From assembly GCA_009617715.1 (NCBI GenBank), contig VTFK01000375.1, positions 186,001 to 250,000 of the forward strand: a DNA stretch of 64,000 nt, read 5' to 3'. This document shows positions 32,672 to 44,393 of the stretch, piece by piece. The translations under genes were made by a program, and so were the position numbers. Origin of the DNA: Plectrocnemia conspersa (Eukaryota; Arthropoda; Insecta; Trichoptera; Polycentropodidae). The notes under the pieces were generated by a model. It searched no databases. It worked only from the letters and a program-made list of their open reading frames with translations, and was not told the DNA's origin. Position 1 is the stretch's first letter; every line of letters begins with the position of its first letter.

Positions 32672-33507
32672 CAACGTTTCCCAAACTTTTCAGACTGCAG
32701 ACTAATACTTTTAGTTTAAAAGCTAGTAATCTAGTAATACTAGGTCAAAAGAAGGCAACCACAAATATTTTAAAATCATTTTTCTATTACTTCGCAAATC
32801 AAATTTGGTTCGAATCATTTTTGAACTGCATCATACCTTTTATTAAAATACATATAAACATGATATTTATGTTGTACAAATAAAAGGTAAAAAAAAATTA
32901 AAACAAATATTTTCTAGTTTTTACTTGCTAAATTATTTTTCAAAGATTTTCTATTATTCTGATGTTTTATTTATCAGTAACGTTATATTTTTTAGATTAT
33001 AAAAAATATCCAAGTATATAAATATTTGTACCGTTTCTCTATTCTGTAACTTTTAAATCTATCTATTGTAATAATATTATTGTTGACATAAAATAAAAAT
33101 GATAAATGATCAATATTTATTATCCTACTTAATACGCATTTTAAACTACATTTTACAATATAAACATCGTGTATTAAAAGTTTGAACTAAAATTCTATAT
33201 ATTATAAAAGGACGTATTAGCGCGGTCCGTAACGTATCAGACTAGTAACTCTAAGGTTGCGGTTTGAGCCCCTAAGCGGTACTCAAATTTTATTTATAGG
33301 ATAAATGCGTTATTATTAAAAAAAACCATAACCAGCGGCAATGACATATTGATTATAAATCATATTACATATAATAATTTATAATTAATAATATGAATGT
33401 CACCGATTCCCAGACTTTCATGCATTTGATAATCATTCCGGAATAATTAATTTATAAAATAATCTAAAGAATCTTAACTAATGATAATCTTTGTTTGAGA
33501 AACGCTG
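32672..33507. mobile_element. Candidate hAT-like non-autonomous element
   Basis: The left end reads CAACGTTTCCCAAACTTTTC and the reverse complement of the right end reads CAGCGTTTCTCAAAC; 13 of 15 bases agree. Ends of the form CAGNGTTTCCCAAAC are characteristic of one hAT group. The 8-base flanks do not match (CAATACAT versus TTGTAACT), so either one end is misplaced or the target copy has decayed. The SINE at 33203-33325 lies inside it. Confidence 0.4.
33203..33325 (+). mobile_element. tRNA-derived SINE, copy 1
   Basis: A box A-like TAGCGCGGTCCG (33218-33229) and a box B-like GGTTTGAGCCC (33261-33271) are spaced as in tRNA genes. They are followed by TCAAATTTTATTTATA and an ATGCGTTATTATTAAAAAAA tail. 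The whole unit recurs inverted at 48388-48508. Pol III transcription from the internal promoter is expected for SINEs. Not a working tRNA: no acceptor pairing was found and box B is altered (GGTTT for GGTTC). Confidence 0.75.
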
Positions 33508-35969
33508 TTGTAACTTTTCATCATACGTTTTCTCATCGCGGAAAATCAAAAAGCTCTGAAGGCCTTGAACCCGACGAAAACTCCGAGTTTTCGCATTAAA
33601 TCGACATTAACCTTAAACGCCGCCTTAAATGTATGCACATACATTATCCACGTGCACGATACGTGTCGTGAGTTTATATGATCGCTGCGTTAATAATTCA
33701 AAGAGATTTTTAGCGTGCGAATATGAAAAAAAGATTTTTTAATTCGACGCTCGGCGGATATTATACATTTTTTAAGCGCCTTCTTAGATATACCATAAAA
33801 TGCGCTTAAGCTTTTACGGCGCTAATGTCGCAGACATAAAGCATGCTTGATTAACCCTTTATGTTCGGCATTAGCGTTGTATGCAATACGTCTTACATAA
33901 AAATAAAAATTTAATCTTTAAATACTGCGTGGGAATTAGGGCTGTTCATGTATGCTAAATTGTTAGTTACATATCACAATTTTAATTTATTTTGTGCTTA
34001 TAATTGAATGTAGCATTTGTCACTTCGCGAGTATCAACATATGACGTCGGTGGCAGGGCGCACTCATTGGCGTTGGCGTAACAGCAAGCCATTGCTTGCA
34101 ATTTTGATATGCAGAGTTCTATATACCATACCAAATATTAGGGCTATATTTATGTCTTTAAAATTTATATTATTATTATATTGCTACACTACAATCGAAT
34201 AATAATTGATAATGTGTATGGCATATGCAATGTGATACTGTGTAAATATTATTTTTTATTTAAAAAATCTCAACTGGGCAATAAAGCATGACGATTAAAA
34301 GCACCATAAAAACTGAATGTAAGATACTTGTTTAAATATTACACACAAACTTTGGTACATACACAAATTTTAAGTATAGAGCGCATAAGTATGTATAATA
34401 CATAAAAGCTCGTGATGCTTTTTTACGGCGTTCATTGTGAAGCGCTTCATATTCTCCCCGAGAAAAATTCAATGGTATATTTTCGCGATTTAATTTTTAC
34501 AGTACTGACATTTCACAAATTTTAAAAGCACTCCCTTGATAACTTGCCGCCCTTTTCTCACGTCAGATTTCCGCACGAAGGGCGGAAATATCGACGCCAG
34601 ATTAAAAAGAAACACACCCAGACGTGTTTATATAGTATATGAAATATTACCGCGGATTTAGTTTATAGATCAAAGTCAAAGCTTTGATGTGGCGTAAAAA
34701 ACACATTTTAAAGCTCAACTCGTACAGTTTAAACGTGCACGGTCTGCGATAAGATTGTACGGTAAATGAATTCAAAATCAGATGTGAAAATAAAAAAAAA
34801 TGCGGTTAAACTAAAACAGGTTTGCTTAATAAGCTTTTTTTCTGAGCTAAGCTTTTAAAAGCTTTATTGCGATATTATATTCGTAGACCACAACACTGCT
34901 TAATAAACGAGGGTCTGATAAAAATTCTATTCTATCTCTCTCTCTCTAATTAAATCATCGTCGACGTTGCTTTTATATATTTTTTTTAGCTTATTAGCAA
35001 ATTATCTCCAACGGACTTTGACGTCATTGTTTGATATGTTATATAATTAACAATGTTGTATTTAATTATAACACTGTAACACGATTTTTTTATAAAGATA
35101 TGAGACTAGATCTAAGATAGTTTTTCATTTATATCATATAATAATCTATTTTATTATAAAATAATAAATAAATCAAAATGCGAGTTTTAAGTGAGACACA
35201 AACTTTGACAATTATAATAAAGATACATATATAGTGAAAGCTGCATTAATATTTATAGACAGCTCGTAATAAACACGTATCGTTGAACTTTTGTTACAGC
35301 AATATCTAAATGCTCGTTACTTCCGCCTAATTTAAGCGGATGTGAGCGAAATTAGCGCCGGAAGTGCGGAACGGCGTTGATTTACGCCTACGGATACAAT
35401 GCGGCGCCATCAATTCAATTTATTAGCCCTCGATACACACAACATAGGTGTACTATACTGGCTTTGCCCGGTGTAATAAAACTTTGAAATAACTAACGAA
35501 GCGATACGCGAACCGCGTCGGTTAATATTTGCATGGCGAAAAATAACTATTCTGGATCGAGTTACTAAACCAAGTATAGAACTGTAACTCAAAACGAGAA
35601 ATTTACTGGAGCGACAATTGGTTATACTTTGTTGCTGACGTGATCTTTGTTTGAACTATAATTTAACATGCTATTGATATGTATTTAGGCATGAAAGCTT
35701 ATACATTTTATTTTAATTGACAGAAAAATAAATTGGCATTCAAAAATACTTTATATTTATAATATTTATAATTTTTAACCAACTTCAAGTTTACATTTGA
35801 GCCGTTGATTTTGAAAGTAGGAAAGTCCATTTTGTAAAAAATAAAAGTTGCAGCTAATTTTCATTAGAAATTATCTTAAAAATTCTGTTTATAAATAATT
35901 CACAATCATATAAATAACAGTGTAATTTTTTTTAAAGTAATTTATTTTGCTCAATGATATTAATTGTTT
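33508..35969. other. Unassigned DNA with GC-richer islands (33530-33850, 34430-34760, 35280-35600)
   Basis: The islands hold blocks such as ATTAGCGCCGGAAGTGCGG (35353 region) and GCGGAAATATCGACGCC (34581 region) but no supported protein. A solitary TTAACCCTTTATGTTCGG at about 33853 resembles a piggyBac end. A (TC)n run of about 16 bases sits at 34933-34949. Confidence 0.4.
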
Positions 35970-36005
35970 GTTGATTTTGAAAGTTACATTACTTTCAAAA
36001 TCAAC
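35970..36005. repeat. Perfect hairpin, 15-bp arms
   Basis: GTTGATTTTGAAAGT (35970-35984), a TACATT loop, then its exact reverse complement (35991-36005). A third copy of GTTGATTTTGAAAGTA lies about 165 bases upstream near 35804, so the inverted copy was probably made from nearby sequence. Confidence 0.8.
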
Positions 36006-36205
36006 TAGCAAATACTAAATTAACCCAACGTCTTGGCTCATTTCTGGCCATAGATATGGAAATTTTCGATATACAAACATATAGGTTTAATAATATATGA
36101 ATTTTCTTACAGTTTTAAATATAAAATATTAATCGTTTAATTAACAAAAATATATTATAAATATTCGTATTCAGCCGATATTCACGATAAAGTGTAGTAA
36201 AAGGT

Positions 36206-36714
36206 CTGGCGGGCCATATACCTGCCCTATAACTGTACGCATTCATTGCAAGTCTAGTCGATAATTATTTATCAATTTAATTAAACATTACAGAACAAAT
36301 CTAATAATAAAATCAAAATCAGCGTTTCATTTTAGTACAAAATATATGTACATATATCGTACGTGTGAGAATGGGGAGCCATACATTCGTATGTATGTAA
36401 TAATTAATAAATAATAATGTTTTCATTGGCTAATCATTTTAATTACCGCCTATATCTCATGAATTTTTATTCTTTGTAAATTTCTCACAATTTACTTATA
36501 TTTTGTATTCCTAATTCCAAAAATATTCATTACTTGATTTTCTCCAAGTATTTTTGCGCTCTTATGACGTTCTCTCTTTTGTCAAACGCTCATATGACTG
36601 TCTACGCATTTGACGCACGCTATTTTGTTACAGTGCTACTTTGGTAAACGCTCTTATGACGCAGCGCTTCTAATGCAGCGCTCTTTTGACGCACGCCCAT
36701 ATGTGACGTTGCCG
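36206..36714 (+). repeat. Left arm of the long inverted repeat
   Basis: Runs from the CTGGCGGGCC terminus to GTGACGTTGCCG. Shared landmarks with the right arm: ATACCTGCCCTAT, ACGCATTCATTG, TCAGCGTTTCATTTTAGTAC, ATGGGGAGCCATAC and TAATGTTTTCATTG. Its inner 170 bases (about 36553-36714) are a series of roughly ten units of about 16 bases built on GCGCT...TTTGACGCA. Confidence 0.85.
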
Positions 36715-39003
36715 TCTGGCCTATCTGAAACGTAATATTTCAATATACTAAACGACGTCGGGCTCCCGATACAACTCGTACATTTTCTTGTTGTATCAAA
36801 GACGCCAAGAAGTAGTGTGGAAAAAAATCTATAACATCTGTCAATAGCAACTTTTTTTTTACATATAGTATTCGAATATCTGTCTAAATCACAATAACTC
36901 TTCAGTATATTGTTAAATATCAAATCTAAGCTCTCAAAGTCAGCAAATAAACCTACTGGTATACCTTACCAATATTAACAAATATATCAAAGGGTTGGTA
37001 TTAATCCTGCAAACATGCAGTACTTGTCTATAGCTCACGCAATAGTAATAAAGCGCTTTGAAAGCACCCTTCACACGTTCATAGTTATATTTTTTATGCA
37101 TTCGGCCAAAGTGCATTCGATCAGAGTGCTCTCTGGCGCCAAATGCACTCGAGTTCGCATTAATTGCGGTGTGCAATTGTCGTTTTTGTCCCCCTGCTCT
37201 CCTGCCTCCTTAAATGTAAAGCTCGTTTATTGCGTAAAATATTGTTATTGCTGCACACTGCGGAGCCTTTCACACAAGTAGTGTAATAATGCAATGGAAT
37301 GTTTGTGTGGCTCGTAAAAATTTTAAAATATTTTCCGCCATGTATGGTCTTAATAGGAGTTTGTGAGTACAATCCGTGTTCGCTCATAAAAGCTCTGTAC
37401 TATAACATATGTTCATTCTGAGTGTGTTTGTGTTTTAGAGCAGATTTAGAATTATTAATCTCAGTCGTAAAGCATTTGAAAATATGCACATGGAACGTAT
37501 GAACACGGTACTAACCTAGAAACTGATATTATTAGTAAATATAAACTTGGGGTCTAAAAAGGTGGAGGATCTGGTCATAAACTTTGCAGCCCTAGTATGT
37601 ATTAAATCCGATTATTGCAAAAGTCGACAAATTAAAATAATTTAAGTTGATATTGACACGAGCACTTTTGAAATACAATTGGTTAATTAAAATAAATAGA
37701 TATAAGTTTCGCCAGTTTAATGTATACGTCGTCTGTTCCAACTGATTTTCGATTTATTGATAATTTATTAGCATAAAAAATTTTTTTATTGGTCTCCTCA
37801 TTAAGATTATTTATTATCAGAAAAGAGCACTTCAATATATTCTTACTAACATTTAACTTTAACTTTTATATTAAGAATTATTTTTCCATTTCCATCTTTT
37901 AATATAGATTATGTTTTTATTGTGTTAAACTGACCTGAATACCAAGATACCAGTATTGAAAGCCTTAATCTAAATACATACAGATGCAGCATGCGGCATA
38001 AATTCATTTTTTTATTATCGGACCTCTTATATTTCATTAATTTCAATTATCTCACATATTTGTGTCTGCGCACAAAAATTGTTTCGCAGGTTTGTGTTAT
38101 CCGGCAAACAATTTATCATCTTGTGCTTCATATAAGAGCGCCATACACTGGTCGGGCGAAATTACCACATGCCGTACCTAACTGTATAAATTCTTGCCAA
38201 AATGAAATATCTGACCTGCGAACTCTCCCCAGCGATTATCAATCATATTGAAATATCCGATCGATATGCAGGGAATATTAATTTCGACATTTGGAATTTT
38301 TATCGCGACCCCAATAAATTTCTGCCTAAATTATTGTTAATTAATCAAAACGACGCGCGATGTTATCGTCCTTTTTTTTGTATTATTTGTTTTATGAATA
38401 TTCATCATTAACGCGGAATATAAACTAAGTTCGCTACACAGGATGCGCCATCAATCAATTTTAAATTAATTATTATTCTTAGTAGGGAATCTGCTGATTA
38501 ATAACCTTCTGCTTCGAGCGGTCCACTTGCGATTTTCCCACAGATAAGTAATTCTATATTAAAACCAATCCATTTACTTGTTTATGTATTAGTACTTCAA
38601 TGCAAAGAAAATACATAAATAACGTTTTGTATATCGATGTACGTTGATAAATGTGTGGCAACTTTTGGTAAATAAAACTCAAGTACGGACTTAAAGAAAT
38701 CCAATTTTCGCTAGAGCGAAAATGTATTCTTGAAAAATAATTTGCAGAGAAGCTGATGATCGGTATTGAAGAAAAGATGAAATAAATCTTCTTTAGAAAA
38801 TTAATGTTTTGGAATGTATGTGTATATAAATAAATTTTAAATCAAAAGGTTCGCAAAGTAAATATTCGCTTTTAGAAATCATGTATTATATTTTATATAT
38901 GGAACAATTTCGATGGATCGAAATTGTTCCATATATTAAAGATATGCGCAAAATTATCATAAAGAAATAAAATATAATACATAGCAACTAATTGTATTAA
39001 TTT
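36715..39003. other. Interior of the long inverted-repeat element
   Basis: Contains two GC-richer patches (36990-37280, 38100-38520) like the islands outside the element, and open frames of 60-90 codons that I cannot assign. No DDE signature or reverse transcriptase was recognised. The island-like texture favours captured or simply enclosed host sequence. Confidence 0.5.
38895..38936. repeat. Perfect hairpin, 20-bp arms
   Basis: 38895-38914 and 38917-38936 are exact reverse complements separated by GG; the arms contain GGAACAATTTCGAT. It sits about 70 bases inside the right arm of the long inverted repeat. Confidence 0.85.
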
Positions 39004-39540
39004 CGGCAACGTCACAAATAAGCGCGGACAAATGAGCGTGTGTCAAAAGAACGCTGCATTATAAGCGCTGCGTCATAAAAGCGCTTACCAAAGTAGCGCT
39101 GTAACAAAATAGCGCGCGTCAAATGCGCAGACAGTCATATGAGCGTTTGACAAAAGAAAGCACATCATAAGAGCGCAAAAAAATTAAATAATATATACAT
39201 AGTCGGTAAAATTAATATTTTATGTGCCAGAGCGTATTAACGATTAAAATGATTTGTCAATGAAAACATTATTATTTATGAATTATTACGTACATACGAA
39301 AGTATGGCTCCCCATTCCCATACGTACGATATACTTATATATTTTGTACTAAAATGAAACGCTGATTTAAAATTTATCATTACGTTTGTTTTATAATGTT
39401 TCATTAAATTGACAAATATTAATATTATTAATTAAATAATAAATTATAAATAATTTTTTTAAATTATTAACAAAATATTATTATTTATCGACTCGACTTT
39501 CAATGAATGCGTATAATAGGGCAGGTATACGGCCCCTCAG
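39004..39540 (-). repeat. Right arm of the long inverted repeat
   Basis: Reverse-complement partner of 36206-36714, from CGGCAACGTCAC to GGCCCCTCAG. It differs by many point changes and a few small insertions, notably in the A/T-rich middle. The GCGCT-containing unit series is at about 39010-39175. Confidence 0.85.
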
Positions 39541-40345
39541 TAGTTAGATATAATTCCTACTACTATTACTATCACAGTAATAATCACACAGTTAATATCA
39601 AATTCATCGTCACTTTCTTAAACATCCATTATTATATCGTCATTTGTAATTATATGGATAATTTCTAAAAATAAATCAGTATATGTATTTATAAATATTT
39701 AAAACACAGATTGCTAAACGCGACTTAGTAATTTACTAGCTCGAAAAGACTAATATTATTATTTGAGTTGCCGCTAAAAAAATGTCGATACCCAGATCGA
39801 TAGTTGTCAATCGCTCATTTTAATAGTGCGAGCGAAATAGCTTTTTTCTAATCCTTTTATTTCATAACAGACACACAATATTAAGTAACAATTATGCACA
39901 ATTAGAGCATATAATCCCGTTTCATCCCATATCATAAAAATATAGATACCTTTGAAGGAAAAAATCAGTTTAAGAGGAATAATTAATAACTTAAAACTGT
40001 CAAGTAAGCGTTATGCGGTCGTAACACAGCTCGATTCGGCCATATTCCGATGAAAAATTTTACAATAAACTTACACTCGTAAATTTAAGATTATTGACTT
40101 ATTTGCATAAGTTTAGAATTCAATATTACTTAACTGTGTCTACCAGAAGCTTTTTTACCATTAATAAATTGAAATTGGCAAAATTAGCTCGAACACAAAG
40201 CCAATAAATGCATTGAAAGTTTTGAAACGCTTGGAATACGATGTTGAGTTACTAGCACAAAGGGTTAACTATATGACACAGAAAATTCCAAAGACATTAC
40301 CTTGTCAACCGCATGATGCCTAGAATTGTAAATATCGCGCTTTCG
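39541..40345. other. Unassigned DNA
   Basis: AT-rich; one CAAAGGGTTAAC word near 40260 recalls a piggyBac end but has no partner. Confidence 0.45.
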
Positions 40346-40384
40346 GCGTCCCTTCCCCCGCGAGGCCAGCGAGGGAAGGGACGC
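40346..40384. repeat. GC-rich hairpin, 12-bp arms
   Basis: GCGTCCCTTCCC (40346-40357) and its exact reverse complement (40373-40384) enclose a 15-base loop. Nearby bases (CGCGCTTTCGGC, CGCATCGCGCGG) are also very GC-rich, in sharp contrast to the flanks. Origin unknown. Confidence 0.75.
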
Positions 40385-43049
40385 GTCGCATCGCGCGGTT
40401 GCACGCCATGGAAAAACACTGGTGCAACGGTGCCTTGCATAGTAACACTAATTTGAATTATACACTGCTTAATTCTAACACATACACTAAATTACACTAT
40501 CACTTTATAATTAAAAACATCGAAACGGATATTATTATAAAAAATATGAACGAGAACACTTATTCGAGAAAAATGTAACAAAAGAATTTATTCGGCCGTT
40601 TACGACCGTGGTCGCATAGCTACTGGTATTTTTTTAAATATTTCTAGATGCATCCAGACAATTCAAGGTTATGCTTCATTAAAAATAACAAATGTCATTC
40701 ACCTCTTTGTCTATTTTTAAAATATTTATCTCTAATTCGAATTATTTTAATGCAAGTTGTTTGTTTATTTTTAAATATGTATCTCTCGTTCGATTTATTT
40801 TAATGCGAGAGTGACACGAAGGTCACCTTTGTTGTTGACTTGTTGACCTTCTAAAAGTATAATGTCGATGATTTCAAGTTTTATATTATTTAAATCTAAT
40901 TTATATGTGCCAAATTTACGACATTTTCAAATGACGTTCTTTCGTTGAAAATAGTGAAAAAAAAATACTTTTATTACATATTGATAATATGGGGGTTAGG
41001 GGGGGCTGAATTTTTAAAGTTGTACATTTAGTGCAATATAATTTATATTTAAATGTAATTTATTTCTATTTTATTTTTTATAAAACATTAGTGACTAAAG
41101 TAATATTTATAAAATAGCAACACTAGAAGTATGTATTTATTTTTATTATTAGGAAAGATATAAAATAAATCTATAATTTCTTAAGAACATGACTATTTTA
41201 TCTAGAAAGTATTTGATTATTTATTACTGAGTTCTTACAAAAATGAAAATATCTATAAAGTACTAAAGAACATAACTCATTGTATTTTTATATTTGCTTT
41301 TCTTGTTTATTCATATTATTATTACTAAAAGTGAATTTTAAGTGTATATTTGTATTTGTTGTGAATGAAAGTCAATAAGCGATTGAATCAAATATCACAC
41401 GAAAGATGGAATATCAATGGAACGTTCAAAGGTTTACAATTCCAAATATTGAACGATAATATACATCTCAAATTGCTTCTGTATATATTTTTTCACACAC
41501 CAAATTTGTAACAAACGATAAATTATACGAGAGTGAAAAGTGTCACGAATACGTCGAAAATTTTCCCACTCGGCAAATCCTCGACTTTATTTTTTTTTTA
41601 CCATCTATTATGTATATACTTTTTCCACTTCTCTTCTATTCCAACCGTGAAAACATTTGACTCTATCGCTTGTGATTGTTTATTTTGTCTTCCACTCATA
41701 TCAGACTATTTTCATTCGCGATTTTTTTTCACAACCCTCCTCGCCTCGGTTGACAGGTCAATTATATCAGTGTCTGAATTGTGCTTCCGTTACGCGAAAA
41801 TTCAATTTGACGTCGCGATATCAGCGGTATATACATATTATATACATTGTGATGTAAAACTTGGATTGGAGTATTTATATTTTAAAATGTCAAAGGTTAG
41901 AGTGGAGCGTATAATAGCAAGTATCACTATATAAAATCAGTCAGTGCAAAATGGTAGTCACTATGCCTTAAGCTTAAGGGATATTTATAATTATTATTAT
42001 TCACTGAGTTATGATTTAGTTTGTTATTAGCATTACTAATGTTAGGCAATTCGTATAATATTGTGTTTTTGAATACCTACATAAGATAATCAGAAAGTAA
42101 AGATACAAGGTTAATAATAATGTGAGCAAATTTAGCACTGTTAAAATCACACGATTTAGAGTTCGCCTGGTCTATTGAATTACTTTAGCATATTTACATT
42201 TTTATTGTGATCTATAGACTATACCAGAAATATACTTAAACTTGGATCAAAAATATAATTACTTAAAAAATTAAATATATATAATATATACATTTGTATA
42301 TCATATCGAAGTTCCAGCTTCCGGTTCTGATAAACATTAGTTTGGTAAAAACACCAAAAAATTTCACCGATGAAATTATGAACAAAAAAATAATTATAGG
42401 CGTTTATTTGCCTACCGTGATGATGGCAGGAACATCGCTGCCGAAATATGCCGCAAAGTTCGTCATAATTGGGATAAAACAGATAAACGAGTTTATTACA
42501 AAAATATTTTTTTTTAATCAAAATTCAAATTCAAATGCTTTGCCTCATTAACTATCACAATTTCCCTGGTTACAGTGTGGCTTAAATAATTATTGTTTTA
42601 ATTGCAATGTTATGCATTTCAACAATGAATTTGAGCCGGTCATCGTTTTGACTCCGCGCGATAATTTCGCACACAAAATTTGTGTTTGTTTAATAAACTA
42701 GAATTTCACATGCCAATGTCTGTTATGCTTATTATTTGCGCGTGTGACGGAATAATATTAAATACGCGTATTTTATTAATATTATATTATTAAAATAGTA
42801 TAAATACAATTCAAAAAATGACATAATATTTTAAATATAGTATATATCAAACTGTAATTTTTTCTTCAGCAGTAAAATTCTTGAAAATAGAAAGACGATA
42901 CGTGATGTTGTCATGATATTTAAATATGTTTTAGGTAACCAATTATTTTAAATTAATTTTGTGAAAGTTTTAGCATTAAAAAATCGCGTACAAAATACAG
43001 CTAACTGAAAGTTTTTTAGGCAATATTTCACGAATTCTATTAATAAAAT
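40385..43049. other. Unassigned AT-rich DNA
   Basis: Positions 41533-41934 stay open for 133 codons on plus, but the peptide is low in recognisable motifs and overlaps another frame. I do not call it a gene. Nothing else is supported. Confidence 0.5.
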
Positions 43050-43790
43050 GTATTCTATTCTAGGCAGTAAATAGACGTTTGGTTGAAGCTGGATTTAAAG
43101 CGCGAAACCCAGCAAAAAAAAAAAAAATATACAAAAAAAAATCGCCTTGAATGGGCAAAAGCACATCGCCATTGGACCGTCGAAGATTAGAGAAGAGTGG
43201 CTTTTTCCGACGAATCCAAATTTAAGCTGTTTAGAGCAGATGGTAAGCGACCGTGCGGCATTGAAATAGCGAATGTTTTCAATGTGATGATCTGGGAGGG
43301 CATGACAGTTTATGAATTGGGCTCTGCAAATTTCGTCCATGGCACCATAATGCAAACATATATAAATCGGTTGTAAAAAACGACTTTATTCCAACCCTTG
43401 AAGAAATTTCCCAACATACTGCTGAACCCATTTTTTAAGACGATTCTGCGCCATGCTATCGAGCTCAATCTGCGAGTCTAATTATAGTTTTTACATTAGA
43501 ACTTTCACTAAATTAATCCTCTATCTACAATTTACACAATTCAAAGAGTTTTGGGAATCACATAATTAACATGGCGAGGAAACAGCCCAAACGTGAATCT
43601 AATTAAAAATTTATGCGCAATCATAAAACAACACCGAAGAAAAAAAAACGATAAAAATTTAGCCGAACTGAAAAAACATATCATGGAAAGTTAGGAAGAA
43701 AAGATCGATCTTAAAATAATTAAAATCTGTATTTATCGATGACAGGCAGAATACAAGAATTTATTAAAAATAAAGGTGAAATTACGTAAA
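43050..43790 (+). pseudogene. Tc1-like transposase relic
   Basis: Pieces in broken frames read NRRLVEAGFKARNPAKK, WAKAHRHWTVED (stop) RRVAFSDESKFKLFR, VMIWEGM ... GSANFVHGTIMQTYINRL, DDSAPCYRAQS and WRGNSPNVNLIKNLC. These follow Tc1-family order: DNA-binding end, first catalytic Asp (FSDESKF), VMIWGGM, second Asp (QDSAPCH-like) and the GNSPDLNPIENLW block. The last keeps the place but has Asn for Asp and Lys for the catalytic Glu. At least one stop and several shifts show a dead copy. Terminal inverted repeats were not located. Confidence 0.85.
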
Positions 43791-44393
43791 AATAATTTTG
43801 TTAAGATGTTATAAAAGTGTTTTCTTTACAAGCTTCTAATTTTTAAATATCCTCGATATTACTTTCTATGAATAGAGCAAAAAAAGGTCGCGCGCACGTG
43901 TTGAGTTGGAGGCTCGCCATTATGCACTTACTGTGACGACGAAAAAAATGCACCTTTCTTAGAATTGACGAAATTATATTCCTAATTTTACAACACCAGT
44001 ATTTTTTAACAGTATCAACGTAAAAAGTAAGTTAACAATTATATTTATCTATTATAAATTTAAAAACGTGTAAAAAATGCATCAAAGTTGATAAAATAAT
44101 TAAAAAACGTATAAGAATTTCAAGATCAATTTTTAATTGGCCATAGCTCTACATATATATATATGCTTTGGTAAATAATATATGTATATATTTAAAACTC
44201 AAATAATATTGTAAATAAATAAAGTATCTTTCTTAAAAAAACTGAACAGAGAGTCAAGCTCAAGACTTTGCTTTTTGATTACAAAACTTAAATATTTTTA
44301 TTTATAGTAATCTGATAAAAATCATGGTGAGATAAAAAACACATAAAAATCAACGTTGGTCATCGTGTTTCGTACATTTAATTTTTTTTAGCG
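43791..44393. other. Spacer between two transposase relics
   Basis: A GC-richer word, GGTCGCGCGCACGTGTTGAG, lies near 43888 and an imperfect (TA)n stretch near 44151. No feature is supported. Confidence 0.45.

Larger units (their letters stand above)
36206..39540. mobile_element. Long inverted-repeat (foldback-like) element, 3.3 kb
   Basis: Two arms of 509 and 537 bp in opposite orientation enclose about 2.3 kb. The outermost bases match as CTGGCGGGCCATATACCTGC on the left and CTGAGGGGCCGTATACCTGC on the reversed right. No transposase is recognisable inside. Target duplications could not be fixed. Either this is a foldback-type transposon carrying unrelated cargo, or two related elements that ended up inverted around host DNA. 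Confidence 0.7.

Noticed and set aside
33218..33271. Functional tRNA gene
   Set aside because: Boxes A and B are present but no acceptor-stem pairing was found; a matching copy with a shared tail shows a SINE.
33853..33880. TTAACCCTTTATGTTCGG as a piggyBac end
   Set aside because: No opposite end with matching sequence in a plausible distance; kept only as a note.
41533..41934. 133-codon open frame on plus
   Set aside because: Second frame open in the same place, no recognisable motif or splice context, A/T-rich composition; most likely chance.
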